Shown here piece by piece: positions 1 to 8,386 of a stretch of 64,000 nt of DNA. The notes beneath the pieces are model-generated. The model was not told the DNA's origin. It searched no databases and saw only the letters and a list, made by a program, of their open reading frames with translations. The DNA comes from Bacillota bacterium (GTDB taxonomy: Bacteria; Bacillota; Sulfobacillia; Symbiobacteriales; ZC4RG38): assembly GCA_021890795.1 (NCBI GenBank), contig JAKKUO010000002.1, forward strand, positions 1 through 64,000. Reading direction: 5' to 3'. The position numbers and the translations under genes are program-made. Numbering within the stretch: position 1 is the stretch's first letter; every line of letters begins with the position of its first letter.

Positions 1-95
1 CGCCGGCGGCACCGGCCCAGCCCGCCGCCCGGGGCCAACCCCCGGCGGAATCGCCACAACCGAAATAACGCCGGGACGGAATCGACCCTTCCCTC
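1..95. other. No supported gene at the left edge
   Basis: GC-rich sequence in which I can support no gene. It may be the tail of the intergenic region behind an upstream gene outside the window. Confidence 0.4.
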
Positions 96-124
96 TTGAT
101 CCGTGGGAGGACCGATGCTATAAT
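96..124 (+). promoter_or_regulatory. SigA-type promoter of the aroF operon
   Basis: A -35 box TTGATC (96-101) and a perfect -10 box TATAAT (119-124) are 17 bases apart. Transcription would start near 131, just before the T-box leader, so the leader is made in full. Confidence 0.85.
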
Positions 125-140
125 CCTTCCAACGATAAGA

Positions 141-419
141 GGAAAGCGATGACCGGGAGGAGTAGGCAGGGAGCCCGGAGCCCCAGAGAGCCGGCGGGCG
201 GTGCAAGCCGGTGCCCGGACCCTGCTGAATACACCCGGGAGCGCGGGGCGAACGGCGCAGCCTGCTGTGCCCAGTAGCCGCCGACGGCGACCTCCCCCGT
301 TACCGGGAGGGGAGCATGGTGGTGCTCCGGAAGAGGGGCCGCCGGGCCAGCCGGCGGCAACGAGGGTGGTACCGCGGAAGCCAGGCTTCCGTCCCTTGGC
401 GGACGGAAGCCTTTCGTTC
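141..419 (+). promoter_or_regulatory. Tyrosine-type T-box riboswitch leader
   Basis: Stem I is clear: CCGGG (153-157) pairs with CCCGG (234-238), and GCAGGG (166-171) pairs with CCCTGC (220-225). Between them the 5' strand carries AGTA (161-164) and the 3' strand carries GAA-TAC-ACC, which puts the specifier codon UAC (Tyr) at 230-232. A distal AGAGAGCCGG / GGTGCAAGCCGG arrangement (186-212) fits the tRNA-elbow-binding loops. The conserved T-box AGGGTGGTACCGCG is at 363-376; its UGGU would pair with an ACCA tRNA end, as expected for tRNA-Tyr. An intrinsic terminator follows at 383. Uncharged tRNA-Tyr should favour readthrough into aroF-tyrA-aroA. The specifier is read directly; the regulation is inferred from the family. 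Confidence 0.93.
383..419 (+). terminator. T-box-controlled intrinsic terminator
   Basis: AGGCTTCCGTCC (383-394) and GGACGGAAGCCT (401-412) form a perfect 12-base-pair stem with a six-base loop, followed by TTTCGTT. It competes with the antiterminator that contains the T-box bulge. Confidence 0.9.
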
Positions 420-475
420 GTTGCGCCATCGGCCCCGCAGGGCGCCCAGAGGAAGTTTGTGGGGGTGTCGGAGCG

Positions 476-1531
476 GTGATCGTGGTGATGCGCAAAGGTG
501 CCACGGACGAGGAGATCCAGGCGGTGGTGGACCGGCTGCAAAAGGAAGGCTTCGGCGTCCACCTCTCCCGGGGGGTTGAAGCGACCGTCATCGGGGCGAT
601 CGGCGAGGACCGGGCGCGGCTCGAGGCCCTGGGGCTCGAGGCCTATCCCGGGGTGGAGAAGGTTATGAAGGTGACCAAGCCCTACAAGCTCGTCAGCCGT
701 GAATTCCATCCCGAGGACACCGTGGTCCGGGTGGGCAATGTTCAGTTCGGCGGCGGCGAGGTGCCGGTGATCGCCGGCCCCTGCGCGGTGGAGGGGCGGG
801 AGGCCTACCTGGAGGCGGCCCTGGCTGCCAAAGCGGCGGGGGCCACGGTGCTCCGGGGCGGGGCCTTCAAGCCCCGGTCCAGCCCCTACAGTTTCCAGGG
901 GCTGGGGGAGGAAGGGCTGAAGATCCTCGCGGAAGCCCGGGAGCTGACCGGACTGCCGGTCTGCACCGAGGTGATGGACCCCGAGTCGGTGCCCCTGGTG
1001 GCGGAGTACGCGGACATCCTCCAGGTGGGGGCCCGGAACGGCCAGAACTACCCGCTGCTGAAGGCCCTCGGCCGGATCCGGAAGCCGGTGCTGCTGAAGC
1101 GAGGCTTCGGCATGACCATCGAGGAGTGGCTCTCGGCCGCGGAGTACATCCTGGCCGGGGGCAACGACCAGGTGATCCTCTGCGAACGGGGGATCCGCAC
1201 CTTTGAGGCGAGCACCCGGTTTACCCTGGACATCTCCGCGGTGCCGGTGGCCAAGGGGCTCACGCACCTGCCGGTGGTGGTCGATCCCTCCCACGCCGCG
1301 GGCAAGCGGGCCTGGGTGCCGGCCCTGGCCCGGGCCGCGGTGGCCGCGGGGTGCGACGGCCTGGAGGTGGAGGTCCACCCCCGGCCGGATGAGTCCATCT
1401 CCGATGCCGCCCAGGCCCTCAGCCCGGAGATGTTCAAGGCGATGATGGACGAGGTGGCGGCCATCGCCTCCGTGCTCGGCCGGCGGGTGCCGCTGCCCGA
1501 TGCCGACCCGGTCCGGGCCGCGGCGGACTGA
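476..1531 (+). CDS. aroF: 3-deoxy-7-phosphoheptulonate (DAHP) synthase, with N-terminal ferredoxin-like domain
   Basis: First step of the shikimate pathway: phosphoenolpyruvate plus erythrose 4-phosphate gives DAHP, in the cytoplasm. The 351-residue protein has an N-terminal ferredoxin-like regulatory domain (about 1-70, ending in [10 protein letters not shown]) and a TIM barrel. Visible barrel motifs are IAGPCAVEG (from residue 99), [42 protein letters not shown] and EVHPRPDES, which carry phosphate- and metal-binding residues. This is the Thermotoga/Bacillus-like type in which the extra domain confers feedback inhibition by tyrosine or phenylalanine (family knowledge). The GTG start at 476 gives the family-typical MIVVM beginning; ATG at 488 would shorten it. 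It heads aroF-tyrA-aroA and lies behind the Tyr T-box. Confidence 0.95.
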   Translation: MIVVMRKGATDEEIQAVVDRLQKEGFGVHLSRGVEATVIGAIGEDRARLEALGLEAYPGVEKVMKVTKPYKLVSREFHPEDTVVRVGNVQFGGGEVPVIAGPCAVEGREAYLEAALAAKAAGATVLRGGAFKPRSSPYSFQGLGEEGLKILAEARELTGLPVCTEVMDPESVPLVAEYADILQVGARNGQNYPLLKALGRIRKPVLLKRGFGMTIEEWLSAAEYILAGGNDQVILCERGIRTFEASTRFTLDISAVPVAKGLTHLPVVVDPSHAAGKRAWVPALARAAVAAGCDGLEVEVHPRPDESISDAAQALSPEMFKAMMDEVAAIASVLGRRVPLPDADPVRAAAD

Positions 1532-1550
1532 CCGCCGGGGAGGGGCAGCC

Positions 1551-2495
1551 ATGGGCTTTGCCGCGGGCTTTCCCCTCGGCCGGGTGGCCATCTGGGGCGT
1601 GGGGCTGATGGGGGGCTCGCTGGGGATGGCCCTCCGGTCCGCCGGGGTGGTCCGGGAAGTGGTGGGGGTCGATCGAGACCCGGAGGTCCTGGCCGAGGCC
1701 TGCCGCCGGGGGGCGGTGGACCGGTGGACCCTGGACCCGGCGGAGGCCATGGCCGGGGCGGACCTGGTGGTCCTGGCCCTGCCCGTGGCCGCCCTCGGGG
1801 AGTTAGGCCCCCGGTGGGCCCCCCGGGTTCCCCCCGGCTGCGTGGTGACGGACCTGGGCAGCACCAAGGCGGCGGTGGTGGCCGCCTGGGAGTCGCACCT
1901 CGCCCCGGGGGCGGCCTTCGTGGGTTCCCACCCCATGGCCGGGTCGGAGCGAGCGGGGATCGCGGCGGCCCGGCCGGACCTCTTCCGGGGGGCGGTCTGG
2001 GTGATCACCCCGACGGAGCGGACGCCCCCGGCCGCGGTGGCCCTGGTCCGGGCCCTCGCCGGGGCTGTCTTCGCCCGGCCGGTGCTGATGGACCCCCGGG
2101 AGCACGACCGCCGGGTGGCCTATGTGAGCCACCTCCCCCAGTTGGTGGCCACCGCCCTGGCGGCTGCTGCCGGGATGGGGGAGGAGGCCCTGGGCCGGGT
2201 ACTGGCCCTGGGGGCCGGGGGTTTCCGGGACACCACCCGGCTGGCTCTCAGCCCCGGGAGCCTGTGGCAGGAGATTCTCCTCAGCAACCGGGAGCCGGTC
2301 CTGGAGGCCCTGGCGGCCTTCCGCCGGGCCCTGGACGGCCTGGAGGCAGCGGTGCGGGCCGGCGACCCGGAGGGGATCGCCCGGTGGTTTGCCCGAGGGC
2401 GGGCGGCCCGGGAGCGGTTCGAGGAGGTCCGGAGGCGCCTGGAGGAGGCCCGGGAACCCCTAGACGAGGTGATAGCCAGCCATGGTGACCCTTGA
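1551..2495 (+). CDS. tyrA: Prephenate dehydrogenase
   Basis: NAD(P)-dependent oxidative decarboxylation of prephenate to 4-hydroxyphenylpyruvate, the tyrosine-specific branch step. The 314-residue protein starts with a Rossmann fold whose GVGLMGG dinucleotide loop is at residues 16-22; HPMAGSE (with the conserved His) and the helical C-terminal domain motif AYVSHLPQL follow. There is no C-terminal ACT domain, so it is the short form. ATG at 1551, with AGGGGAGG-like sequence just upstream, is preferred over an in-frame ATG at 1500 inside aroF. The end overlaps the aroA start by 14 bases, suggesting coupled translation. Its presence directly explains why the operon leader senses tyrosine. Confidence 0.94.
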   Translation: MGFAAGFPLGRVAIWGVGLMGGSLGMALRSAGVVREVVGVDRDPEVLAEACRRGAVDRWTLDPAEAMAGADLVVLALPVAALGELGPRWAPRVPPGCVVTDLGSTKAAVVAAWESHLAPGAAFVGSHPMAGSERAGIAAARPDLFRGAVWVITPTERTPPAAVALVRALAGAVFARPVLMDPREHDRRVAYVSHLPQLVATALAAAAGMGEEALGRVLALGAGGFRDTTRLALSPGSLWQEILLSNREPVLEALAAFRRALDGLEAAVRAGDPEGIARWFARGRAARERFEEVRRRLEEAREPLDEVIASHGDP

Positions 2496-3789
2496 ACCCG
2501 CCCGGAAGCCCCTCAAGGGGGCGCTCCGGGTCCCTGGCGACAAGTCCATCTCCCACCGGGCGGTGATCCTCGGGGGCATCGCCCGGGGCACTACGGAGAT
2601 CACCGGGTTCCTGCCCGGGGCCGACTGCCTGGCGACGGTTCGGTGCATGCAGGCCCTGGGGGTGACGGTGGAGGTCCTGGCCCCGGACCACCTGAAGGTG
2701 ACGGGGGTGGGGCTGGAGGGGCTCCGGGAGCCCGCGGATGTGCTGGACGTGGGCAACTCCGGCACCACCATCCGGCTCCTCGCGGGCCTGGTGGCCGGCC
2801 GGCCATACCTCACGGTGCTCACCGGGGACGCCTCCATCCGCCGCCGGCCCATGGACCGGGTGGCGGTGCCCCTCCGGCAGATGGGGGCCCAGGTGGACGG
2901 CCGGGAGGGCGGCCGGCTGGCGCCCCTGGTGATCCGGGGCGGGGGGCTCAGGCCCATCCATTACCGGAGCCCGGTGGCCAGCGCCCAGGTCAAGTCCGCG
3001 GTGCTCCTCGCGGGTCTGAGCGCCGAAGGGGAGACGGGGGTGACCGAGCCGGCCCGGAGCCGGGACCACACGGAGCGAATGCTGGCGGGCTTTGGCGCCC
3101 GGGTCCGGGTGGAGGGGACCACCGCCTGGGTCGAGGGCCGGCCCCGGCTGGAGGGGCAGCGGCTGGAGGTGCCCGGGGACATCTCCTCCGCCGCGTTCTT
3201 CCTGGTGGCCGCGGCCCTGGTCCCCGGCTCCGAGGTGCTGATCGAAAACGTGGGGGTGAACCCCACCCGCACCGGGATCCTGGATGCGCTCCGGGCCATG
3301 GGTGCGCCGATCGAGGTCCTCAACCTGCGGGAAGCCGCGGGGGAGCCGGTGGCCGACCTCCTGGTCCGGGGCGGCCAGGCCCTCCGGGGGACGGTGATCG
3401 CGGGGAACCTGATCCCCCGGCTCATCGACGAGATCCCGGTGCTGGCGGTGGCCGCGGCGGTGGCCGAAGGGCCGACGGAGATCCGGGATGCCGCTGAACT
3501 CCGGGTGAAGGAGAGCGACCGGATCGCCGCGGTGGCGGCCGAACTCCGGAAGCTCGGCGCCCGGGTGGAGGAGCGGCCGGACGGGATGATCATCGAAGGC
3601 GGGGCGCGGCTGCAGGGCGGGCAGGTGGAGAGCCACGGCGACCACCGGCTGGCCATGGCCCTCGCGGTGGCCGCCCAGGTGGCCGCCGGCCCGGTGCAGA
3701 TCGCCGGCGCGGAGGCGGTCGGGGTCAGTTTCCCCGGCTTTTTCGAGCACCTGCAGGCCCTGCGCCGGGGTGGTGGAGCAGCGGAATGA
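2482..3789 (+). CDS. aroA: 3-phosphoshikimate 1-carboxyvinyltransferase (EPSP synthase)
   Basis: Condenses shikimate 3-phosphate with phosphoenolpyruvate to EPSP, the sixth shikimate step. At 435 residues it has the usual two-lobed length. Conserved segments are [13 protein letters not shown] near the N terminus, [10 protein letters not shown] (about residue 90), [27 protein letters not shown] and [14 protein letters not shown]; these contribute substrate-binding Lys, Arg, Asp and Glu in the family. The start ATG lies inside the end of tyrA. It is the last gene of the T-box operon, followed by a strong hairpin shared with convergent gpr. Confidence 0.96.
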   Translation: MVTLEPARKPLKGALRVPGDKSISHRAVILGGIARGTTEITGFLPGADCLATVRCMQALGVTVEVLAPDHLKVTGVGLEGLREPADVLDVGNSGTTIRLLAGLVAGRPYLTVLTGDASIRRRPMDRVAVPLRQMGAQVDGREGGRLAPLVIRGGGLRPIHYRSPVASAQVKSAVLLAGLSAEGETGVTEPARSRDHTERMLAGFGARVRVEGTTAWVEGRPRLEGQRLEVPGDISSAAFFLVAAALVPGSEVLIENVGVNPTRTGILDALRAMGAPIEVLNLREAAGEPVADLLVRGGQALRGTVIAGNLIPRLIDEIPVLAVAAAVAEGPTEIRDAAELRVKESDRIAAVAAELRKLGARVEERPDGMIIEGGARLQGGQVESHGDHRLAMALAVAAQVAAGPVQIAGAEAVGVSFPGFFEHLQALRRGGGAAE

Positions 3790-3794
3790 GGAGA

Positions 3795-3826
3795 CCGGGG
3801 GCGCCCCCATCCGCAGGCGCCCCCGG
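3795..3826. terminator. Hairpin between convergent aroA and gpr
   Basis: CCGGGGGCGCC (3795-3805) and GGCGCCCCCGG (3816-3826) form a perfect 11-base-pair stem between the two converging genes. There is no T-run on either side, so it may terminate weakly or only protect 3' ends. Confidence 0.5.
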
Positions 3827-3847
3827 GGCGTGCCGGCGGTTGGAACC

Positions 3848-4840
3848 CTACCCGCCGGCGTACCGGAGCAAGGCCTGGGCCTCCGGGGTGGTGTGGAGCA
3901 GGTCGTTCAGGGCCCGGGCGAGGAGCCGGGCCATGGCGTCGATCAGGTCGTCGATCTCCTTCGGGGTGACCACCAGGTCTCCCACCTCCGGCCGGAGCAC
4001 CTCCTGGATCAGCCGGCGCCGCTCCTCGGGCCCGAACTGGGCCATCAGGTCGAAAAAGGGGCTCTTCCCCTTCATCTCCCGGGCCAGGAGGTCCAGGGTG
4101 TCGAAGGCGACCGTCGCGGCGTGGACCACCGTGGGCACGCCGATGGCCACCACCGGGATCCCCAGGGTCTCCCGGGTGAGCCCGAGGCGGGCATTCCCCA
4201 GCCCGCTCCCGGGCTGGATGCCCGTGTCCGCCATCTGGATGGTGGTGCCCAGCCGTCCGATGCTCCGGGCCGCCAGGGCGTCGATCACCACCACCCGGTC
4301 CGGCCGCATGTGCTGGACCACCCCCCGGACCACTTCGCCGGTCTCCAGGCCGGTGGTGCCGAGGACCCCCGGGGCGATGGCCGCCACCGGCCGCAGGGTC
4401 CCCTCCTGCCCGGGAGGCATGTAGGCCTTCAGGTGCCGGGTGACCAGGATCCGCCGGACCGTCCGGGGGCCCAGGGCGTCGGGGGTCGCCTGGGCGTTGC
4501 CCAGCCCCACCACCAGGACGCTGGTCTCGGGCCGGAGGTCCAGCAGCCCCGCCAGTTCCCGGGTGAGGGCGGCCCGGACCGCCTCCTGCAGCTCCGGGTC
4601 CCGGTCCCGGAGCCCCGGGGCCTCCAGGGTGATGTACCGGCCCTGGGCTTTGCCGAGGGCCGCTTCCCCTTCCGGGGAGAAGACCTCCACCCGGGCGATG
4701 CGAAGCCCCGGCGCCTGGCTCTCTTCCATCCGCACCCCGGGGACCTCGCCGCCGGAGGCGCCCCGGAGGGCCGCCGTTGCCTCCAGGGCGAGGTCGGTGT
4801 AGGGCTGTTCCCATCGGTTCTGCCACGGGTCCTGCGCCAC
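3848..4840 (-). CDS. gpr: Germination protease (spore protease GPR)
   Basis: Endoprotease that starts degradation of small acid-soluble proteins (SASPs) when spores germinate; made as a zymogen in the forespore. The 330-residue protein shows the family pattern: a short N-terminal pro-region with TDLALEA at residues 15-21 (resembling the processing region of the family), VLVVGLGNAQATPDALGPRT, a LVTRHL segment, then PGVLGTTGLETGE and VVVIDALAARS. The GTG start is preceded by GGGAGGTGAG. The gene stands alone on the minus strand between two plus-strand units. It is the clearest sign in the window that the organism makes spores. Confidence 0.93.
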   Translation of the reverse strand: MAQDPWQNRWEQPYTDLALEATAALRGASGGEVPGVRMEESQAPGLRIARVEVFSPEGEAALGKAQGRYITLEAPGLRDRDPELQEAVRAALTRELAGLLDLRPETSVLVVGLGNAQATPDALGPRTVRRILVTRHLKAYMPPGQEGTLRPVAAIAPGVLGTTGLETGEVVRGVVQHMRPDRVVVIDALAARSIGRLGTTIQMADTGIQPGSGLGNARLGLTRETLGIPVVAIGVPTVVHAATVAFDTLDLLAREMKGKSPFFDLMAQFGPEERRRLIQEVLRPEVGDLVVTPKEIDDLIDAMARLLARALNDLLHTTPEAQALLRYAGG

Positions 4841-4858
4841 GGCGCCTCACCTCCCGGC

Positions 4859-4888
4859 TAGGGTGGTCCCGGGCGGCGCCGGGTATTC
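4859..4888 (-). promoter_or_regulatory. Possible forespore (SigG/SigF-like) promoter of gpr
   Basis: On the minus strand GAATA (4884-4888) and CACCCTA (4859-4865) are 18 bases apart. The first fits the SigG -35 pattern and the second matches five of seven bases of the CATnnTA-type -10. The predicted start would fall in or very near the ribosome binding site, which weakens the case. Confidence 0.35.
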
Positions 4889-4954
4889 CGGCGGCCCTGG
4901 CCGCGGCCGGCTCCGTCCCCGGTCCCCCGGGTTTCCGCCCCCGGACCCGGGGGT

Positions 4955-4983
4955 TTTAGCCCCTGGAAGGGTTCTGTTATAGT
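4955..4983 (+). promoter_or_regulatory. Possible SigA-type promoter of the methyltransferase pair
   Basis: TTTAGC (4955-4960) and TATAGT (4978-4983) are 17 bases apart, about 30 bases before the first methyltransferase start. The -35 is weak and the -10 good. Confidence 0.5.
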
Positions 4984-5012
4984 GGAAACGGAACGACCCT
5001 CCGGACGGGCAG

Positions 5013-5936
5013 GTGGTGGTTCTGGCGCACGAGGCGGGCGCGGGTACCTCCCGCCGGGAGCCCCGGTACATCGACCTGGGGGAGCGGGGCATCTACCACA
5101 CCGACAACCGGCTCAATGACCTGACCGGCAAGGAGTGGGTCTTTGCCACCCGGTCGGTCATCAACATGTCCTTCCCGCCGTCGCTGCAGTTCGAGCTCCG
5201 GAGCCAGCACGGCGGCCAGAAGCCGCCGGAGCTTTGCGCCTACCTGATCCGGATCTTCACCAAGAAGGGGCAGCGGGTGCTGGACCCCTTCGCCGGAGTG
5301 GGGGGCACCCTGCTGGGGGCGAGCCTGGCGGAGCGGCAGGCCGAGGGAATCGAGATCAACCCCCGGTGGGTCCGGATCTACCACGAGGTCTGCCGCCGGG
5401 AGGGGATCCCGCCCCAGCCCCTCCATGTGGGCGATGCCCGGGAGGTGCTGCCCACCCTGGAGGGGCCCTTCGACTTCCTCCTCACCGACGTGCCCTACTG
5501 GGACATGGACGTGCGCCGGCGATCCACCGGCAAGTTCAAGCGGGTGGGGATGCCGGCCCGGGAGCGGCGGCGGTCCAAGCTGCGGCCCTTCCACGAATTG
5601 GACCCCGAGGATGCCGCAGCCGGGGAGTGCACTCCCCAGCCCCTCCGGTCGGAGGCGGAATGGCTCGACCTGCTCCGGACAGTCTTCGCCCTGGCCCGGC
5701 CGCTCCTCAAGCCCCGGGCGTACCTCGCGGTCTTCATCGGCGACATGTACCACTCCGGCCGGTTCCACCCCCTCTCCCACCGGGTGACCGAAGTGCTCTG
5801 CGACCTGGGCTACACCATGAAGGCCAACCTGATCTGGTACGACGTGAGCAAGAGCCTCCACGTCTACGGTTACCGCTACGAGTTCATCCCCAGCATGGTC
5901 CACCAGAACATCCTGGTCTTCCGCAACGAGATCTGA
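5013..5936 (+). CDS. DNA methyltransferase (N4-cytosine/N6-adenine type)
   Basis: A predicted amino-methyltransferase of 307 residues acting on DNA with S-adenosylmethionine. The AdoMet-binding segment VLDPFAGVGGT starts at residue 89, preceded by HGGQKPPELCAYLIR (motif X-like) and followed by GIEINP. The catalytic motif is TDVPYW at 158-163, with Val where most family members have the first Pro of (D/N/S)PPY. The C terminus ends NILVFRNEI. AdoMet region before catalytic motif is the opposite of the common beta order. The GTG start at 5013 sits in a GTG run; the exact start is uncertain. A second methyltransferase follows after 17 bases and no nuclease gene is next to it. Substrate and recognition site cannot be read; RNA as target is less likely. 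Confidence 0.8.
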   Translation: MVVLAHEAGAGTSRREPRYIDLGERGIYHTDNRLNDLTGKEWVFATRSVINMSFPPSLQFELRSQHGGQKPPELCAYLIRIFTKKGQRVLDPFAGVGGTLLGASLAERQAEGIEINPRWVRIYHEVCRREGIPPQPLHVGDAREVLPTLEGPFDFLLTDVPYWDMDVRRRSTGKFKRVGMPARERRRSKLRPFHELDPEDAAAGECTPQPLRSEAEWLDLLRTVFALARPLLKPRAYLAVFIGDMYHSGRFHPLSHRVTEVLCDLGYTMKANLIWYDVSKSLHVYGYRYEFIPSMVHQNILVFRNEI

Positions 5937-5953
5937 CGGCAGGAGGGGCTGCG

Positions 5954-7027
5954 TTGGCTGGGTCGCTGCCGCCTGCGGACCTCAGGCCGGTCTACATCCA
6001 CAACCGCAAGTTCATCGGCTCCAAGCAGAACCTCTTGGATTTCATCGGCGGTGTCATCTCGGCCCGGGCCCCGGAGGCCCGGACGGCGGCGGATCTCTTT
6101 GCCGGCAGCGGGGTGGTCGCGGACTACCTGGCCCAGCGGGGGCTGCGGGTGGTGGCCGCCGACCACCTCTTCTGTAACTACGTGCCGGTCCGGGCCTTCC
6201 TGGCCACCCCGCCCGGGGCGGTGGACCCGGAGCGGCTCGGGCGGCTTCTCCGGGAACTCAACGCCCTCCCCGGCCGGCAGGGGTACGCCTGGACCCACTA
6301 CGGAGGCACCTACTTCACCCACGAGAACGCGGCCCGGATCGACGCGATCCGGGACCAGATCGCGCATTGGCAGGAGACCGGGGCGATCGGCGAGGCGGAG
6401 GCGATGCTGCTCCTCACCAGCCTCCTGTACGCGGCGGACAAGGTGGCCAACACCTGCGGGCAGTACGATGCGTACCTCAAGCACCTGGGCCGGGAGCCCT
6501 ACGCCCCGGACGGCACCCACCTGGTGGACGCCAGCGCCTACCGCCCCCTGGAGCTGGGCTGGCCCATGTACCGGCCCGACGGCGACCGGCACCGGGTCTA
6601 TCTGGCCGACGCCAACCAGCTGGTCCGGGAGGTGGAGGTGGACCTCCTCTACCTGGACCCGCCCTACAACACCCGGCAGTACGTGGACAACTACCACGTG
6701 CTGGAGAACCTGGCCCGGTGGGAAAAGCCCCCTCTCCGGGGCAAGACCCGGAAGTTCGACCGGACCGGGCTGAAAAGCCCCTACTCCAGCCGGACCCGGG
6801 CGGCCGCGGCCCTGGCGGACCTGGTCCGGGCGGCCCGGTGCCGGCACATCCTCCTCAGTTACTCCAGCGACGGGATCATCCCCCCGGCGGAGATCGTGGC
6901 CATTCTCGCTACCCGGGGGCCGGTGGAGGTTTTCGAGCACCCCTACCGCATCTTCGGCAACGGCGCCGGCCGCTCCCGGCGGCGGCCGGTGGTGGAACGG
7001 ATCTTCTACTGCCGGGTACAGGACTAA
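5954..7027 (+). CDS. DNA adenine methyltransferase (D12-like class)
   Basis: Predicted N6-adenine DNA methyltransferase, 357 residues. The N terminus has the D12-class signature KFIGSKQNLLDFI (about 19-31), the AdoMet loop FAGSG is at 49-53, and the catalytic DPPY is at 235-238 within LLYLDPPYNTRQY. The TTG start at 5954 is chosen because AGGAGGGG stands seven bases upstream and the FIGSK motif then falls at the usual distance from the N terminus; a frame open far upstream is a shadow of the previous gene. It forms a two-gene unit with the preceding methyltransferase. Two neighbouring methylases of different class could serve an asymmetric site or act as solitary epigenetic regulators; no restriction endonuclease is visible in the window. 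Confidence 0.87.
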   Translation: MAGSLPPADLRPVYIHNRKFIGSKQNLLDFIGGVISARAPEARTAADLFAGSGVVADYLAQRGLRVVAADHLFCNYVPVRAFLATPPGAVDPERLGRLLRELNALPGRQGYAWTHYGGTYFTHENAARIDAIRDQIAHWQETGAIGEAEAMLLLTSLLYAADKVANTCGQYDAYLKHLGREPYAPDGTHLVDASAYRPLELGWPMYRPDGDRHRVYLADANQLVREVEVDLLYLDPPYNTRQYVDNYHVLENLARWEKPPLRGKTRKFDRTGLKSPYSSRTRAAAALADLVRAARCRHILLSYSSDGIIPPAEIVAILATRGPVEVFEHPYRIFGNGAGRSRRRPVVERIFYCRVQD

Positions 7028-7145
7028 AGTCCTATTCCCGGTGCGACACACAGGAAATTCCGTAGCACGTGCCGTATGCCAACAGCAGTGTCGGGCTTTG
7101 TCAGAGATCCCGTGGCGAGCCCGCAGAGGCGTCCGGTAGACTGGG

Positions 7146-8309
7146 GTGGTGCTGCGGGTGTACAGAGTCTCGGTCTCAGCGCTGAAGCCCGGGATGCGCA
7201 TCGGCCGGTCGGTGGTGGATGTCACCGGCCGGATCCTGCTGACGGCTGGCACGGTGCTCAAGCCCAGTTACATCCAGTACCTGAAGCAGCGGGGGATCCC
7301 GGCGGTCTACGTCATCAACGAGCTGGCCCCGGACGTCAGCCTCCCCGAAGTGGTCTCCCCGGAGACCCGGACCCGGCTGGCCGCTGAACTGAACCGGGCG
7401 GTGGCGGAGCTGCGGGAGGTGATGGCGACCCGGGGGACGGCGTCCCTCCGCAGTTGGGCGAACGCACAGCTCTCCCGGGTCCGGGAGGCCGTCGCCGGGG
7501 TGGTGGACGAGATCCTCCGGCAGCCCCAGGCGGTTTTCCACCTCCAGGAGATCCGGACTCACGACGACTATACCCTGCAGCACTCGGTAGACGTCTGCAT
7601 CCTCAGCGTGCTGATCGGCGTCAGCCTGGGCTACGACGAGCGGCAGCTGCGGGACCTTGGCCTCGGCGCGGTCCTCCACGACATCGGGAAGGTGACCATC
7701 CCCGAGGCGATCCTGAAAAAGCCCGGCCCCCTCACCGCCGAGGAGAGGGCGGAGATACAGAAGCACACCACCCGGGGATTCGAGATCCTGATGCACTGCG
7801 GGGAGTTCAGCTTTCACGTGGCCCATGTGGCCTACCAGCACCACGAGCGCTGGTGCGGCGGCGGGTACCCCCGGGGGCTGAAGGGGCCGGAGATCCACGA
7901 ACTGGCCCGGGTGGTCGCGGTGGCCGACGTCTACGACGCCATGACCTCGGACCGGGTCTACCGGCCCGGCTACCCGCCGGAGCGGGCCCTCCGGAACATG
8001 CTGGAGGTGGTCCCGGACTGGTTTGATCCCCGGGTGCTGGCTGCCCTGGTGGAGAACGTGGCCATCTACCCGGTGGGGACCCTGGTCGAGCTCAACACCG
8101 GCGAGACGGCCGTGGTCACCGGGGTGGTGAAGGGCCAGGCCGCCCGGCCCCGGGTCCGGGTCCTCCGGGATCCCGCCGGCCGGCCGGTGCGGGAGCCGTG
8201 GGAGGTGGACCTGGCCGCCGATCCTACCTATTGGATCGTCCGCACCTTCGCCGAGGTGCCGCCCGCCCTGGCGCCGGAACTGCAGGAAGCGGTCGGGATG
8301 ATGGACTGA
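7146..8309 (+). CDS. HD-GYP domain protein, probable cyclic-di-GMP phosphodiesterase
   Basis: Predicted hydrolase of the second messenger cyclic di-GMP, 387 residues. The N-terminal third resembles the small domain often found before HD-GYP (SALKPGMRIGRSVVD; about 1-70), followed by a helical linker. The HD-GYP core has HDIGK at 178-182, HHE at 232-234 and GYP at 240-242, so all hallmark metal-binding and signature residues are present and the enzyme should be active. The C-terminal 90 residues form a small additional region with an LNTGETAVV strand. No receiver, PAS or membrane segment is seen. The GTG start at 7146 has only a weak ribosome binding site. It is convergent with a CheX-like gene; both suggest links to motility signalling. 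Confidence 0.9.
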   Translation: MVLRVYRVSVSALKPGMRIGRSVVDVTGRILLTAGTVLKPSYIQYLKQRGIPAVYVINELAPDVSLPEVVSPETRTRLAAELNRAVAELREVMATRGTASLRSWANAQLSRVREAVAGVVDEILRQPQAVFHLQEIRTHDDYTLQHSVDVCILSVLIGVSLGYDERQLRDLGLGAVLHDIGKVTIPEAILKKPGPLTAEERAEIQKHTTRGFEILMHCGEFSFHVAHVAYQHHERWCGGGYPRGLKGPEIHELARVVAVADVYDAMTSDRVYRPGYPPERALRNMLEVVPDWFDPRVLAALVENVAIYPVGTLVELNTGETAVVTGVVKGQAARPRVRVLRDPAGRPVREPWEVDLAADPTYWIVRTFAEVPPALAPELQEAVGMMD

Positions 8310-8332
8310 TGCCGGGATCCGGCAAAGAATAC

Positions 8333-8362
8333 GGCGGGTTCCCGCCTGGGCGGGAACCCGCC
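8333..8362. terminator. Bidirectional hairpin between HD-GYP gene and cheX-like gene
   Basis: GGCGGGTTCCCGCC (8333-8346) and GGCGGGAACCCGCC (8349-8362) form a perfect 14-base-pair stem between two convergent genes. On the minus strand a T-rich stretch (ATTCTTTG) follows; on the plus strand the T-run is poor. Confidence 0.75.
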
Positions 8363-8386
8363 TGCTATCCTTCATCACGAACTCGA

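Noticed and set aside
2281-3810. A 509-codon minus-strand frame over aroA
   Set aside because: aroA carries all family motifs; the minus-strand product has none.
5135-5953. N-terminal extension of the second methyltransferase by about 270 residues
   Set aside because: The upstream part is the shadow of the first methyltransferase; the motif spacing and ribosome binding site support TTG 5954.
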